Positions 1-12,904 of a stretch of DNA of 64,000 nt are shown piece by piece. The stretch is from assembly GCF_910589235.1 (NCBI RefSeq), contig NC_060960.1, positions 2,745,839-2,809,838 of the forward strand. The letters run 5' to 3'. A program made the position numbers and the translations under genes. The stretch comes from Vespa crabro (lineage: Eukaryota > Arthropoda > Insecta > Hymenoptera > Vespidae). Numbering within the stretch: position 1 is the stretch's first letter; each line of letters opens with the position of its first letter. Below the pieces are notes generated by a model. It was not told where the DNA came from. It made no database searches and saw only the letters and a program-made list of their open reading frames with translations.

Positions 1-2122
1 TAAGATATTGTGCGTGTTTTATCCGTTCCTTTTCTTTTCTTTATTTTTCTTTTTCCTTTTCTCCTTTTTTTCTCCTTTTTTTTTCTCCTTTTTTCTCCTC
101 TTTCTTTTTTTTTAGCAACTAATACAGCACGGTATCGTATAATTCTCCGTGTAAAATTTATTTGATGTAAAAATTATTTTGATGGAGAGGTTAAGTTGAG
201 CTAAATGAATTCTCTATTGAGAGAATACGTTTTTATGCTTTGTTAATGATTTAAATTCGGGATTAACCGAATGCACTTTATGCAAGCGTTCGCGTTTAAC
301 GCAATTTTTGCTTTGTTTTTTTTTTTATGATCTGAACGCATAATAATAACATGACGCTTGAATTTAAACGAAATTTTTAAATATTTTTTAATATAATTTA
401 TTAAATAAAATTTTATAATAGTATCGAAAGTTATTTTTGTTTGTACATCTTTTGTTTGTTTGTTTGTTTGTTTGTTTGTTTATTTGTTTGTTTTTATCTT
501 TTCTTTCCGTTTCTTTTCTTTTGTTTTTTTTTCATATGTATTTTACACGCATATACACTGTAATTTCATCCGCGTTTCATCATTGATCTTTATTAAATTC
601 AATCTTCCCTTACCATGGCATCTTACCATAGGTAAATGTCATTTATTTCCATCAAAGAACGCTCCATTGCGTACGCTTGACCCTTTGTACGGTTATTCGA
701 TATACTAGAATGATATGCATTGTTAGCGAAATTTCTATAAATTCTTTGATATTGATATTACGAAAAGATATAAAGCACTTTCGGATAGTCAATGCATTCT
801 CTAATTGTATTCTTAATTGGCAAACTATTGGGAATTATTAACGAACGTAACGAGTTATATAAAAATAGAAAAAAAAAATAGTATAATAATAAAAAAGATA
901 AATGTTGTAGGGCATAAAAGTTATGGGATATAAAATATAAAATTATTTAAAAACATAATGAAATTCATTTGTGATTAATCTTACAGATCATAATGTTTAT
1001 GAGAAATCGTATGAGCTGAAAAGAGTTCATTCGTATTGTTATTATGATCTCTGTTTTATTTTTACATGTCGTATAATATTGTTTACGTTGTAAATAGTAC
1101 AACCAGACGAAATTGATATTTTATTTGGATGACGCAGACGACATATATCTCTGAAATATAATCGTTTTTATCGGTCCAACAAGAATTTTGACCTCGATCA
1201 TTTGTGGAAGTTCGGTTTACGTTTACGATTGGGTTCAAGGACAAATAGCCTGGTGAAAAAGAAATGTATTATACTCGCAATGACTTGCTTCCAGGGACTT
1301 ATCGATCCGTAATACGCAGTAATTAACCGACCACGTTGCGGTACGAAGGATTCAGACGACCCTTCCGACTTTCGTAGAAAGTTTCTCTATTTAAAATAGG
1401 AAGCTCTCTCATCGTTTTCTTTCTTTCTTTCTTTCTTTTTTTTTTTTACAACTTGCTAGCACGTTTAACTATATAAAATTGTTCAACAAACATCTAAGAT
1501 TTTTAATAAATTTTCAGGAAGAACGAACCAAAGAAAAATAAATCTTTTAATTGATGTTATGAGTATAAATGAAAATAATAGAAAAAAGAAAAGTCTTGAA
1601 ACTTTCGATCGATTTTTATTTCATTTAATTCTACGAATTAATAAAAATTTCTAAACAAAACTTCTTCGTAAAAATTGATTAAATGAAATTTTAAAAATTT
1701 AATGAAAGTTTAATGAAGTTTTTAAGTGAAATTTAAAAAATTGATTAAATGAAATTTTAAAATAATAACTCAATTATTTTCATTATGCGATTTATCTCTC
1801 GATAAAGAACACGCATTCACTCATGTTTAGATAGATGTTGTAGCACTCTGGTATCTTCTTAATGTTATCTATCTAAGTAGATATATGTAATACGATAGAT
1901 CGACAGGTTCGAATTGCCGTTTCGCTTCGTGTCCAATATAAAAGGAGTGAAAGGAATCGGTGTGTGACGTAATTCCTCTTACGTTATTGCGAGTACAACG
2001 AATACCGTCGGTCAGTTTCGGTAGCTGGGATATTGCAGGCAATTCGAACGTATCGAGTGCTCGGAATAGAAAAAGACTTTCACACGACCTGTATCTTTCA
2101 ACTTAAATACAATCCCTTTTTT

Positions 2123-2153
<31 letters not shown>

Positions 2154-3770
2154 TTTCTAAGCACGTAATATAGCTCGCAGATATATTTGTTAATTCGTTC
2201 TTTTAAAAATACTTTCACGAAGAAAAAAAATAAATAAAAAACAAAAAAGAAAGAAAAAAAACGAGAAGAAAATATTTCGTCCTCTTTGATTACTCAATAT
2301 ATTCTTTTGATTAAAAATTCAAAACATTTATTCCTACATATATTTTATTTTGTTTTTAGAGAAAGTTAATGCATCTTATTGAATATTTTTCATCAATTCT
2401 GAAAAAAAAAGAAAGATTTGCGAGAATTCGTTGATGAATTTTCCATTTATCGAAGAAAGCAAAAACCGTCGAAATATCTATCTACGTGTATACCTCGAAT
2501 GATCTTTCGACCACAACGTCGACTACAAGTTTGCGGTTTTAAAATCATCCAAGCAGTCATTTCACTACGGCCTCCTTCTATTTCTCTATCTTCCATTTGC
2601 GTCAGTGCCCGTTAAGCATCACGGGATTGTCCAGTGAGACAACTTCTAACTCGATATAGTTATTATTCCTATCATTATTTTATTTACTTCCTTGGACTGA
2701 TTTAGTTAATAAAAAAACAAGATATGATTTATAGTTCAAAGTCGTAAGAAATTTTCTATAAAATCAACTCAACGACAACGTAGGCTTGATAAAATTATTA
2801 TAATATTTCAAAATAAATTAGAAAAATTTAACGTTAATCGATCTGATATTACTCAAATCGATCAATTTATGTCATTCATTCTTTTTAAACAGATTTTGAT
2901 ATTTGTTCATAAAACATACTACATACGTATATATATTCTTAATCAGTCAATTCTTAATTATTATTACTTAGACATTAATTACTTAATAAATATTAATATT
3001 TATCATTATTATATACTTTCCAAGGATGTTTTATTGTTGGATTTGGTAATAAATTATTGGTTGTTTTTTTCACGAGATAAGAAAAAAAAATAAAAGAAGA
3101 AAGGAGGAAGAGAAAGGAACAATCAAGGTCATGTCTAAACAAAGCTCGTGACATCAGGCAAGATAGCATGAATAACCTCGGATAGCCCGCATCAAATAGC
3201 GCCATTGGTCGAACATAGATTCGAACGAATCCTGTCGAAAGATAAATTGGAATGGTAAAGAAGGCCGCAATCCAGAATTTACGATATCTTATAGTACTCA
3301 CCGAAAAGCAAAAGCTAACGTCGGTTTTATAGGTATGACCAATGTATATTTACTATGTACATATATAGAACACGTCTAGGAACCTGGAAAAAAGGAAAAA
3401 AGCTTTCACACGAAGAAGTAATATATATCTACATATATTTGAAAGCATCGAAAGGTGAAGGAAAGGCACACCCTAAAAGCGATTTGACTCACGAAATGGA
3501 AGGATAGTCGACACGCCCTTCTTTCTCATATCTCAACCAGATGTTTCCTCGTTAATTAGTAGTAGTATATATTTTTATCAAATATATTGTGTAAGTCACG
3601 TAAAACGTATTTCATACAAGTAATTAACTTATTTTAATAACGATCTAAACAAAACGTCTAAGATTTTTATAAAAATAGAAATATTGAATTTTACATTCAA
3701 AAGGAACGATAGTAATCCTAATATTTTATGCTATAAAAGAAATTTTTCATACAGATATTATGAAATATTT

Positions 3771-3801
<31 letters not shown>

Positions 3802-3820
3802 ATGTATATATATCTGTTTA
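1..3820. other. Gene desert, left end, no gene seen
   Basis: I see no supportable coding exon, RNA gene or splice-bounded open frame here. The stretch holds a GTTT-type microsatellite (about 452-494), poly-pyrimidine tracts at 30-112 and 1420-1447, a T-rich run at 2117-2152, and a 25-bp direct repeat in AT-rich DNA near 1672-1696 and 1737-1761. Slightly GC-richer patches at about 1100-1400, 1800-2060, 2410-2640 and 3120-3310 contain only short open frames with no recognisable domain. It could be intergenic DNA or an intron of a gene to the left. Confidence 0.6.
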
Positions 3821-4214
3821 TAGAGGGTATTTTAGAAATAGATGGCCAAACTATAAGAATACTTTTATTCATTGTAAGGATGAAAAAAATTATATAAACA
3901 TGGGTCCGGAAACACTTTCTCTCTAAGTTATAAACAGTTTTTATTTATAACAGATTTTAAGAACATTCGAAACTGTTACAACATTTTAGACAGAAACTAC
4001 TGAAAATGTTTTCCTTTTACGTTAATGCATGCCTTGCATTGACCATGCTGCATGGGTTGCCGATGCGAAGCATGTTGCTTAATGTAAATATAAAATGTTT
4101 ATAACTTGGAAAGGAAGCGTTTTCGGATCCATGTTTATATGATTTTTTTTCCATCCTTACAGTGAGTTGAATATGCTCTTAAAGTTTAGTGATCTATTTC
4201 TGAAACACCCTGTA
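3821..4214. mobile_element. MITE-like element with about 115-bp terminal inverted repeats
   Basis: The left arm (3821-3935) and the reverse complement of the right arm (4097-4214) align along their whole length. Shared blocks include AGAAATAGAT, TGTAAGGATG, ATATAAACATGG, TCCG and AGTTATAAAC. The right end reads TACAGGGTGTTTCAGAAATAG when reversed, and the left end is the diverged TAGAGGGTATTTTAGAAATAG. TA dinucleotides flank both ends (3819-3820 and 4215-4216), which fits the target duplication of the Tc1/mariner superfamily. No transposase frame lies between the arms, so it would be non-autonomous. The inverted repeat is seen directly; the superfamily is inferred from the TA flanks and end sequence. 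Confidence 0.8.
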
Positions 4215-5709
4215 TATTACATCTTACATATATTTATTTTATCTATATATATTATATAACGATTTCGTATAAATAATAATCATTACAAATGTTTTTTTCT
4301 CGAAAGCTTTAAACCTTTCGGTTTTATTTCATCGACATGGAATAAATTTATTTAGGTTTTAGATATTTATATAATGCTCGAAGGGAGAAAACCTTTTTCT
4401 AATCTATTTTCAAATATCTTTAATATTTATCCTATATGTTTTCACAACGATTTTAAAGTTGTTTCTTATGAGGCACGATGGAAAGAAAGCACCGTTGACA
4501 TTTGCATTTTCTATCTGCCGAGAAACAGATTCTTCACGATTGAATTGACGTAACGATATGCGAAATACACTAATTATAAGTCACTCGGTCGATTTCTTGT
4601 TTACTCACATCGAGCGAATAACGTTTTGGATAATATCAGTTATGGCAAGCAAACGAATCTTATCGATTAATTAATAGAAAGTTAAAAAGCGTTAAAGAAG
4701 ATAAATATCACACAACAAATGTTCTAAAAATATATATTAATAATTTTTATTCTCAATCTTTTTCTTAATTTTTTTTTTCCTTTTTTTTTTTCTTAACAGT
4801 AACAGTAATAGAAAGTAATGGAAAGAATGGAAAATCGTTAAAAAAAGAACTAATTTGTCAAACTTTAATATACAAAATTAATTAAAAACAGAAAAAGAAA
4901 ATATAATCCGAGAAATTAAAAATGGTGAAAAATATCTTTTGTCTATGAAAGGAGTTAACAGTTTCATTTAGTTAACGTTTATTTATGTTTCTCTTTGTGC
5001 AATCATCGAATATCATCATCGGATATCGTCAAGTAAATGTCAAAAATAACATACAACTTGTTAGAATAGATGTATTCTCTTCGAGAAGACCAAACTAGTA
5101 GGTACATACGCGCGCGCACACATGTGTATGTATGCGCGCGTTTGTGACTTGTTGACTTTTCGATAAGAGTCATCGCAAATTCAAGATAACAAAAAGAAAA
5201 GTAAGTATTCTTTTTTTTCTCTTCTTTATGGAAAAGGAAACTCGTATGTATGCACATAAATACATATATATAGGTATATGTAGAAAGAATTTAGATGGAA
5301 GTAGGGTCTCGTAGAGAAAGAAAGACATGGCCGTCGACAGACGTAAATTGATTTTCGAAGCCTCGAATGGTAGATATGTTCGTGTAGAAACGAAGACGAT
5401 GTGTCTTTTCTGTCTCCTTCTATCTTACTATCACCCTCTCTCTATTTTTTTTTTAGGTCACAACTCAGACGCTCGATGGCTCACTCGAGCACGTTAGTCA
5501 CGATCTCGAATTAACGATTAGTTAGTTCGAAGCATCGTTAAAGTCGTCGAACGATATCAGGCACGAAAAATTCGCAAGAAAGTTTACTCGGTCTTAAAAA
5601 AAAATCTTCAGAAATCTTTAAACTCACATATATTAATTATTGGTTTCATTTACGAAGAAGACTATCACGTACAACTTCTATATATACAATAGTCTTTCAT
5701 AATCTTGTT

Positions 5710-5713
<4 letters not shown>

Positions 5714-5769
<56 letters not shown>
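5714..5769. repeat. Uninterrupted A run of 56 nt
   Basis: Positions 5714-5769 are all A, followed by AAAG repeats. It could be a retroposed poly(A) tail or a slipped mononucleotide repeat. No retroelement coding sequence is recognisable upstream, so its origin is open. Its exact length is likely to be unreliable in an assembly. Confidence 0.9.
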
Positions 5770-5771
<2 letters not shown>

Positions 5772-8700
5772 AAGAAAGATAAAAGAACTTTTATTTTGTT
5801 ATTTTTATAAATACTTTTACAATTTTAATTATCTTTATTATTTATCGTAAATTTAATTATGTTAGAAAGTTAAGATCTTTTTTATATTTTATTCATATAA
5901 TAATACGAGATATTTCAATATTTCAAGATATCATGCAAAAATCTCTTTTATCAATGTTATATATTATGTAACTTTAGGCATTAAGGATTCAATGAAAAAA
6001 GAACAAAATTTATCGAGATCATATGGATCTATACTACATGTGTAAGTACTATATAATATATATTTACATATATATATACATATATATTCTTATAAAATAT
6101 AGTAAATAATAAGGTCCCTATAACGAAGCGTTTATTTTCTAACATGGCTAATGTAAACTTTCCTTTGGCACGTAAAACAACAAGACCTCATTCGAAGACG
6201 TTGAAGAGGATGTGGATGTTATAGGCAGAGTGCAAAACCGTAGAAAAGATCGAAATCGTTTAGAATCCACTCCGAAGAAGGCTCTTCTCTTGGGAATAGT
6301 TGTACGATAAGCAACCTTAATACGTCCTTGCCATTTTACTTTAAACATATCGAACGAACCGACCTCATAATATTTATTTCGATAGGTAAAAAATTGTAAC
6401 TTATTTCGTAAAGTAACAAAAATTATTAGATATAGAATTTTGTTTTCTGATAATATAACTTAAAATGTAATTTATTTTCTTTAATTTAATTCGATATGTT
6501 TTCAATGATACGAACTATATAAAATAAGATGATCTATTAAATTATTCTTTGTAGTTTCATAATAACGAAATATAATAACATTTTCTATAAAATTGTTTAT
6601 ATTTCGTTTCAAAAATAGACTTTATTAAAAATCAAGTTTAACAATAATTTTAATATTCTATTCGTTTATAAATGGTAGTATGAATTATGATCGATACATT
6701 TGGAGGAGCTCTGGATCACGTACAAAATTCTTGCGAGATTTTGGCAAATCCTATTTAGTTTCATCCTGGCGGACGATCGTTTGCGGCCATTTTAAACACT
6801 TTTCAAGTATTACAGGATTACACACCGCATCATGGCAGTTGCCAAACAAGAGACACGGTTTCAACGAAATAATATTAAAGATATTTATTTTTAGAAACAC
6901 TCATCACTTTTTTATGACCATTTTCTATTATTATTCTACCGTTTAACTGATCCAACAATTCTTGTAACCTAATGATAACTATATTCATCTGAAGTGGATT
7001 ACGTCAACACCTTAATTTTTTTTCGGCTTTCTACTATGTTGACTTTTGATATTTCCTTTTTAACGAATAAGAAACAGAAGGGAACGAATAAATTTTGCCT
7101 AACATTTTTACAGTTTTTTTATTATCACAGTAGAAGCATGAATAAGATTTATAGCAGGATAGATTCTTTCTTTCTTTTGAAAGATGATATCTCGATGGAT
7201 TTATATCACGAGTATTTCACGGAAATGTCGGACCTTGGGTATTACAATGAAAAAAATTTCGATTTGATAGGATCGAAAGACGTTTTAGATTACGTCTCGT
7301 TCATCAAATTGACATTTTTTTCTTATATTTTCAATCCCTGAATATCGTATCAAGAGAAACATATTGAGAGACGAATCCCATGAATCTGTATAGTTAGCAC
7401 TTACGTACGTTCAGAGAGAAAGAGAAAGAGAGAGAGAGAGAGAGAGAATTAGCCCGATTATACGGTTAGGCCGATCGACCGGGTGATTTTCTCGCGGTGC
7501 GTTAACTTCCGAGAACGATGGGTGATTATCGGAACGAGCAAAAACATCGTTGTTGCTAATAAAAGCCACCTTTCGCATATTTCCATCGCTTATCCTTCTG
7601 CGATGCGCTTTTAACACGACTTGCTCAGTAAATGTGGGAGGTGTCTATACAATATGAGAAAGGACAAAGATAACGAATCCAATTAAGATGGTATTTTACG
7701 AAGTTGAAAATCAACTTAATCGTTTTTTCTTTTTTGTTTTCTTTAAATCTCCTATTTATAACTCTTAAATGTATGAAAATATATAACACATTAATATAAT
7801 TTAATGCGCAATGTAACATATATGCAACTAAATAATTTTCTGTTAAATTGTTAACCAAAAGTAATTATGACAATGTAGTATTTTCTCTTTTATATCTATT
7901 ATCTCATAGACAATTTTTTTTCGAAAATATTTGATAAATCATACATTAAATCGTATTTTCAAGAATTCACATTGGAATTCGATAAATTGAATTTTTCTTT
8001 AATCATAGATTTGAAATAATTAAAAACCGATGAAATATATATCACATGGAAGAAAAAAATATTTGATATAGGTACGATATTAAAGAAAGATTTGATTTGT
8101 TAAAGTGAAAGATTGCTATTCGTTAAATGTTAAATAAATTTTAAAAATTATATTAAAAGAAAATAAAAAAGTTTTTAGAACTCATTTTGCTGAAGAAGCT
8201 TTCATTTTTGAATACTTCGTTTTCATGAAGCTTGGCACGATTTGGAAAGAAAACAAAGTACTTGATCCACGTTGTACGTTTTAGAATCGGTGCCAAGGTA
8301 GCGGAAGCTGTAGAAAAGCTATACATGCCGTACTCGTCCGTTGAGATTCTAATGACGATTATCGTTGAAATAAGCTCGAATCCCTCCACGTTTAACTAAC
8401 GCGTCATCAACTGTATTTAAAAATATCGTTGTGACTCTCAGGAGAGACATTGGATGGAGGGGGCGCCGACGAAAGTTCAAATTTCTTAGTTCTTTGTTGT
8501 GTCCGCGTAATACGTTTATTTGGATTCTCGGGGGCATCGCTTCGAAGTCTCGCTTTCGAGACGTTAAAAGAGATTTCTTTGACATTTTTCGCCATTGCAA
8601 TATATCTCGATGATATTATTTTACATCGATATGATTCATTTATTCGTTGTCGTTTTAACACGTCATTTTAAATACGATATTATACAAAATAAATTTAATA

Positions 8701-9482
8701 TTCTTTTCCTTTCTTTCTTTTATTTTTTCTTTTTTTCTTCCAAATGAAAAATATAATTTTAACCACATAAATTCAATGATATTTTCAGACAAATTTAATA
8801 AAAAATATGATACGCAGAGATATTGAAAAAGCAGTAACACAGTGAGATAAAATTTTACGTACATATAGATATAGCATATACATATATATCTATATGTGTA
8901 TATATGTACATGTACGTCGATATTTATCGACATTTATTCCGTATAAAAATCTTATAGATTACATCGTATCGTTGTTTATTAACTAATCAGATATTATCGA
9001 GATTGAATAATCGAATTATCCTTTTGATAATATTGTTAAGGATATTAAGGAACTTTAATATTAATATAATAAAAACGATTTCCGAAATATTACAAAATTT
9101 AGAAAATTTTGTATAATCAGACTATTCTACATAGTATCGACAACGACGTTGGAATAAATATATCTACATATGTAAGTACGTATGTTATATGTGAGACGCA
9201 CCGATGCGAATCAACTTTCCACGTTCTAGATGTTTCACTCTTCACGTTCTAATTAGACGATGCGTCGAGCGGCTTCCGCTTCTACGTCAAAGAGTCGCCT
9301 TTGTTGAGTGCTTTCGTCGTAAATAAATATAATGTTGATTACAAAGACGAGAACGGAATTAATATGTAAGCGTTTATCACGGAACAAGGGTCACCTTTTC
9401 TTTTCTCCGAATGTTTTTTTTTTTAAACTCGGAAATTAATCATTATCATTTTGAAAATTTCTTTATTAAATCAATATCAATT

Positions 9483-9531
9483 TATTTACCCTTAATTATT
9501 AATAATAAATATAAATAATTAAGGGTAAATA
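9483..9531. repeat. Perfect 18-bp hairpin
   Basis: Positions 9483-9500 (TATTTACCCTTAATTATT) pair without mismatch to 9514-9531 across a 13-nt AT-only loop. The stem includes a CCC/GGG core, so it is not simple AT repeat. No gene is adjacent. It may be a short inverted-repeat remnant or a folded RNA element; function is unknown. Confidence 0.75.
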
Positions 9532-10479
9532 GATTTATACGTTGTAACAAGTACATACATTCGTATAAAAAGAAAATAATTAATATATATTTTTATACAT
9601 TTATATTTTTATGTATACAAATTCTCAATAAGGTGCTAAAATAATAAAAGTTCTATTATTATGTGATTTTTTGTTTTTATCAATGTTTTGTTTGTAATTA
9701 AAACTCGCTGCTTCATTATGCTCAATCAATATTCATTCTTGTAGTTCGTTTTTTTTTTCTTTTTCCTCAAACTTTTCAATATGTTCATTAGGAGTTTGGA
9801 ATTCATCGGCGCCAAAAGTTCAACGCAGAGGCGCTTATCTGTATGTTCTCCTCCGCAAGATTCAGAAAATGCGTGGGACGTGACTCATGAAAGTAGTCGT
9901 GAATGCCAGAAAGGACCATGGTTCTCGTTCGAGGCACGCTATCTCGAGTTGCTTCTCGCTCGTCTCACTTCCTGGTTGATTAGAGTCGACGTTGGACGAC
10001 AGTTCGACGCAGCATCAGTGTTCTACGAAAAGAGCATGCATCATCCCGTAACAGCACTCTCTACCGACAACGACCACAATGCTGTGTGAAAGAAAAAAGT
10101 AAAGAAAGAAAGAAAGAAATGAAAAAGAAGAGAAAAAAAAAAGAAAGGGAACAAAAGAAAAAAGAGAAATCAAGACCGTTTCTCGATAGTCTTACGGCGG
10201 ATGTTTGACTCATCATTATACTTTATCGAAGCATTAATAATCTCAAACCTTTTTAGAATTTACCGCGTTATTCCCGTTAATTTTATTCTTTCGATAGTTC
10301 GATTATAAGTTTCGACTTTTCGGTAATTTACTATTTTTCTTTTTACTCTTTCTCTTTATTTCAACGATGAGAAATATTGTTATTAACTTTTGAATTAATT
10401 AAAAGTCAGTTTCCTGCATTTGTATCGGGAACGCGTTAAGAGAAAGAGAAAGAAAAAGAGATAGAGAAAGAGAGTGAGT

Positions 10480-10516
<37 letters not shown>

Positions 10517-12904
10517 GAATTCCCGCTGAACGGGTCTACTTTCACGAATCGATCCATCGAATTTTTCGTTCCGCAAGATTTTACGAAAGCGTCCGACTTT
10601 CCTCGTCACGGCCTATCGAGGAAATCTAGTTAGTTTGCATGTTTCTCTGGAGGATTCGGAGATTAAAAAAATGTTTGCTTTTCGATCATTTCCTTATACA
10701 TTTGTATATATCTCACTTGAAAGAAACATATGTCGAAAATGAACCAATTGTTTTTGCATTTCGTTTATCACATTTATTTTTAGAAGCTTAGAAATCTTCA
10801 TGAATGTGTAAAAAGGAATGAAAATTAACAAGAAGATAATTTATGTTTCGAATAGATGATCAATTGTTCATTTCTCGAGAAAAATAATTTAACTCAATAT
10901 TCATATATATATATATATATATGAATAAGATACACGATTAAGTATCCGTATAGTTAAATTGTGTGTGTGTGTATATATATATACACACACATCACATATA
11001 GGTAAATAAATCAGCAACGGTATAAAGATTTCGTGTTTTAGCGTAAAGCAGTATGGCTAAACCGGAAATTCGATATCACACCGAGCTTGTAACTTTAAGC
11101 CAAGTACTCTGTTTATGATATGTATTTGTACATGATTTATAGAGAAAATTGCTAAGCATCATATATATATGTAATATATATATATACTATATATTACATG
11201 GTTATATTTTCTATGACTCTCCTATATACTCCTCTTCATCTGATCTTTTTTTGAATATAAATTCTGCTTTAAATAAGAAAATAACAAAATTTAATAATAA
11301 AGTAGATATATGTATATATATACATATATGATAATTAAAAAAAATATATTCATATATTTGACATATTAAACATATTTCATATGTATTTGATTAGAGAATA
11401 TATTATGTACACATATTTATTTAACATAATTTACAAACAGAGATACCTATGTGTATTCAAAAACTTTACATAAAATATATGTAAAATGTATACATATATA
11501 TGTATATATATATTTTTTTTCGTTTTTAGTTTTTATTCAAATTTCGTCCTCAATCATAACTAATCACACATTTATGCGGGAAAATTTAACAATTTGAATT
11601 CGGTTCATCGTTTCTCCCGATAAAGCGACGTTCTCAGTGTAGACATCTAATTAAATAAAAGCCGTGACTGCTCTCGTTCGTATCGTGGCCTCGCGAAGGA
11701 GCTCTCACGATCCGATTGCACCGACCAACGGCCTGGAATTCGTCTGAATTGAAGTATAAAGAGAGCGCGAGAGAAGTCAAACGTGTTCATGAATCGTCAG
11801 ACAGTTGCGAGAAATTTTCTACAATCTGATTATTTTTGTTCTTACTCAAAAATTCATGGAATATTATTTAATTTGAAATAAAATTTATATAACTTTCAAA
11901 AGTATCCGTATATTTTTTTCGTTCGCTATATGTATATACAAATATCAACCCGTTCATATTTTGAATGATAATTAACATATTAAATAAAATTTAATATCTA
12001 TTAATTAAAATTAAGTAATTAAATAATTTTTGATTATTATTCCTCTAATTACAAACTCTATTATTTCAATAATTAATAATTTAATCAATAATAATCATTT
12101 TAATTAATTTGTCAAGAATATGACATTTAAAGAATATCTTGTTGATCAAACCGAAGTTGAAAGAAGAATAGTTAATCTTCAAATTGCAGTCGAACTAGCG
12201 CGAGAAGTTTCTAGAGTTTAAACTCGTTCAAAATGTATGATCGAGTTAATCAACCGTGTGCGTTCTACACATATATATATATATATATATAATAGGGTTG
12301 CAAATTCCATGTCTCTTTAATACGTTTAGTTCACGACGTATTAATGTATGTATACATTATCGTTCGTATCATCGTGTCGATAATAATGCCGATATTCTTC
12401 CTTGGAGGAGTTGATACGAATATATATGTACATACATATACATATATATATATATATATATATATGTATGGCTGACTTTTACGTGACGTTATCGTACGAA
12501 TCGCATAGTTGTGCGATTACGTGATCACGGATATATCATATATTGTGTTTGCGATTGTCTACGTAGCGCGCTCCAAAGATGATATCGCTAAGCATGACTA
12601 TGCACAGTATTATAATTTTTGAATAAGTATCATCGAGAAGTTTCGATGACTTTAAATGTTCAAAGTAGTACGTATGCATCTATACTATCTTTATTTATCT
12701 CAAAAAATGGGAACAATCTCGTGCGGGACTACCAAAACAATTATTTTGCAGATTTGTTTAGTATGAAGGATCAGATCATATAGTGACAATTTTTTTATTG
12801 AAGATCAAGAAACAGGAGAAATTTCAAAGTCAAATTCATTTTTTTTAATGGCACTATATATTTTCCTTTTATAGTTAGACGAATTTAACAATGTACATTA
12901 TGAG

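Larger units (their letters stand above)
4216..12904. other. Gene desert, no gene seen
   Basis: No coding exon could be supported. The stretch contains a 56-nt A run, AT and GA microsatellites (for example 10480-10515 and 10903-10922), a TG/AT/CA palindromic tract near 10961-10990 and many short AT hairpins. GC-richer patches occur at about 5300-5600, 6120-6360, 7140-7640, 8190-8660, 9781-10090, 10170-10640 and 11540-11800. These may be regulatory or unrecognised exons, but their short open frames show no known domain, no clear splice framing and no family resemblance. Confidence 0.55.

Noticed and set aside
1890..1925. tRNA T-loop-like GGTTCGAATT
   Set aside because: No acceptor stem, D arm or matching T stem could be paired around it; not a tRNA.
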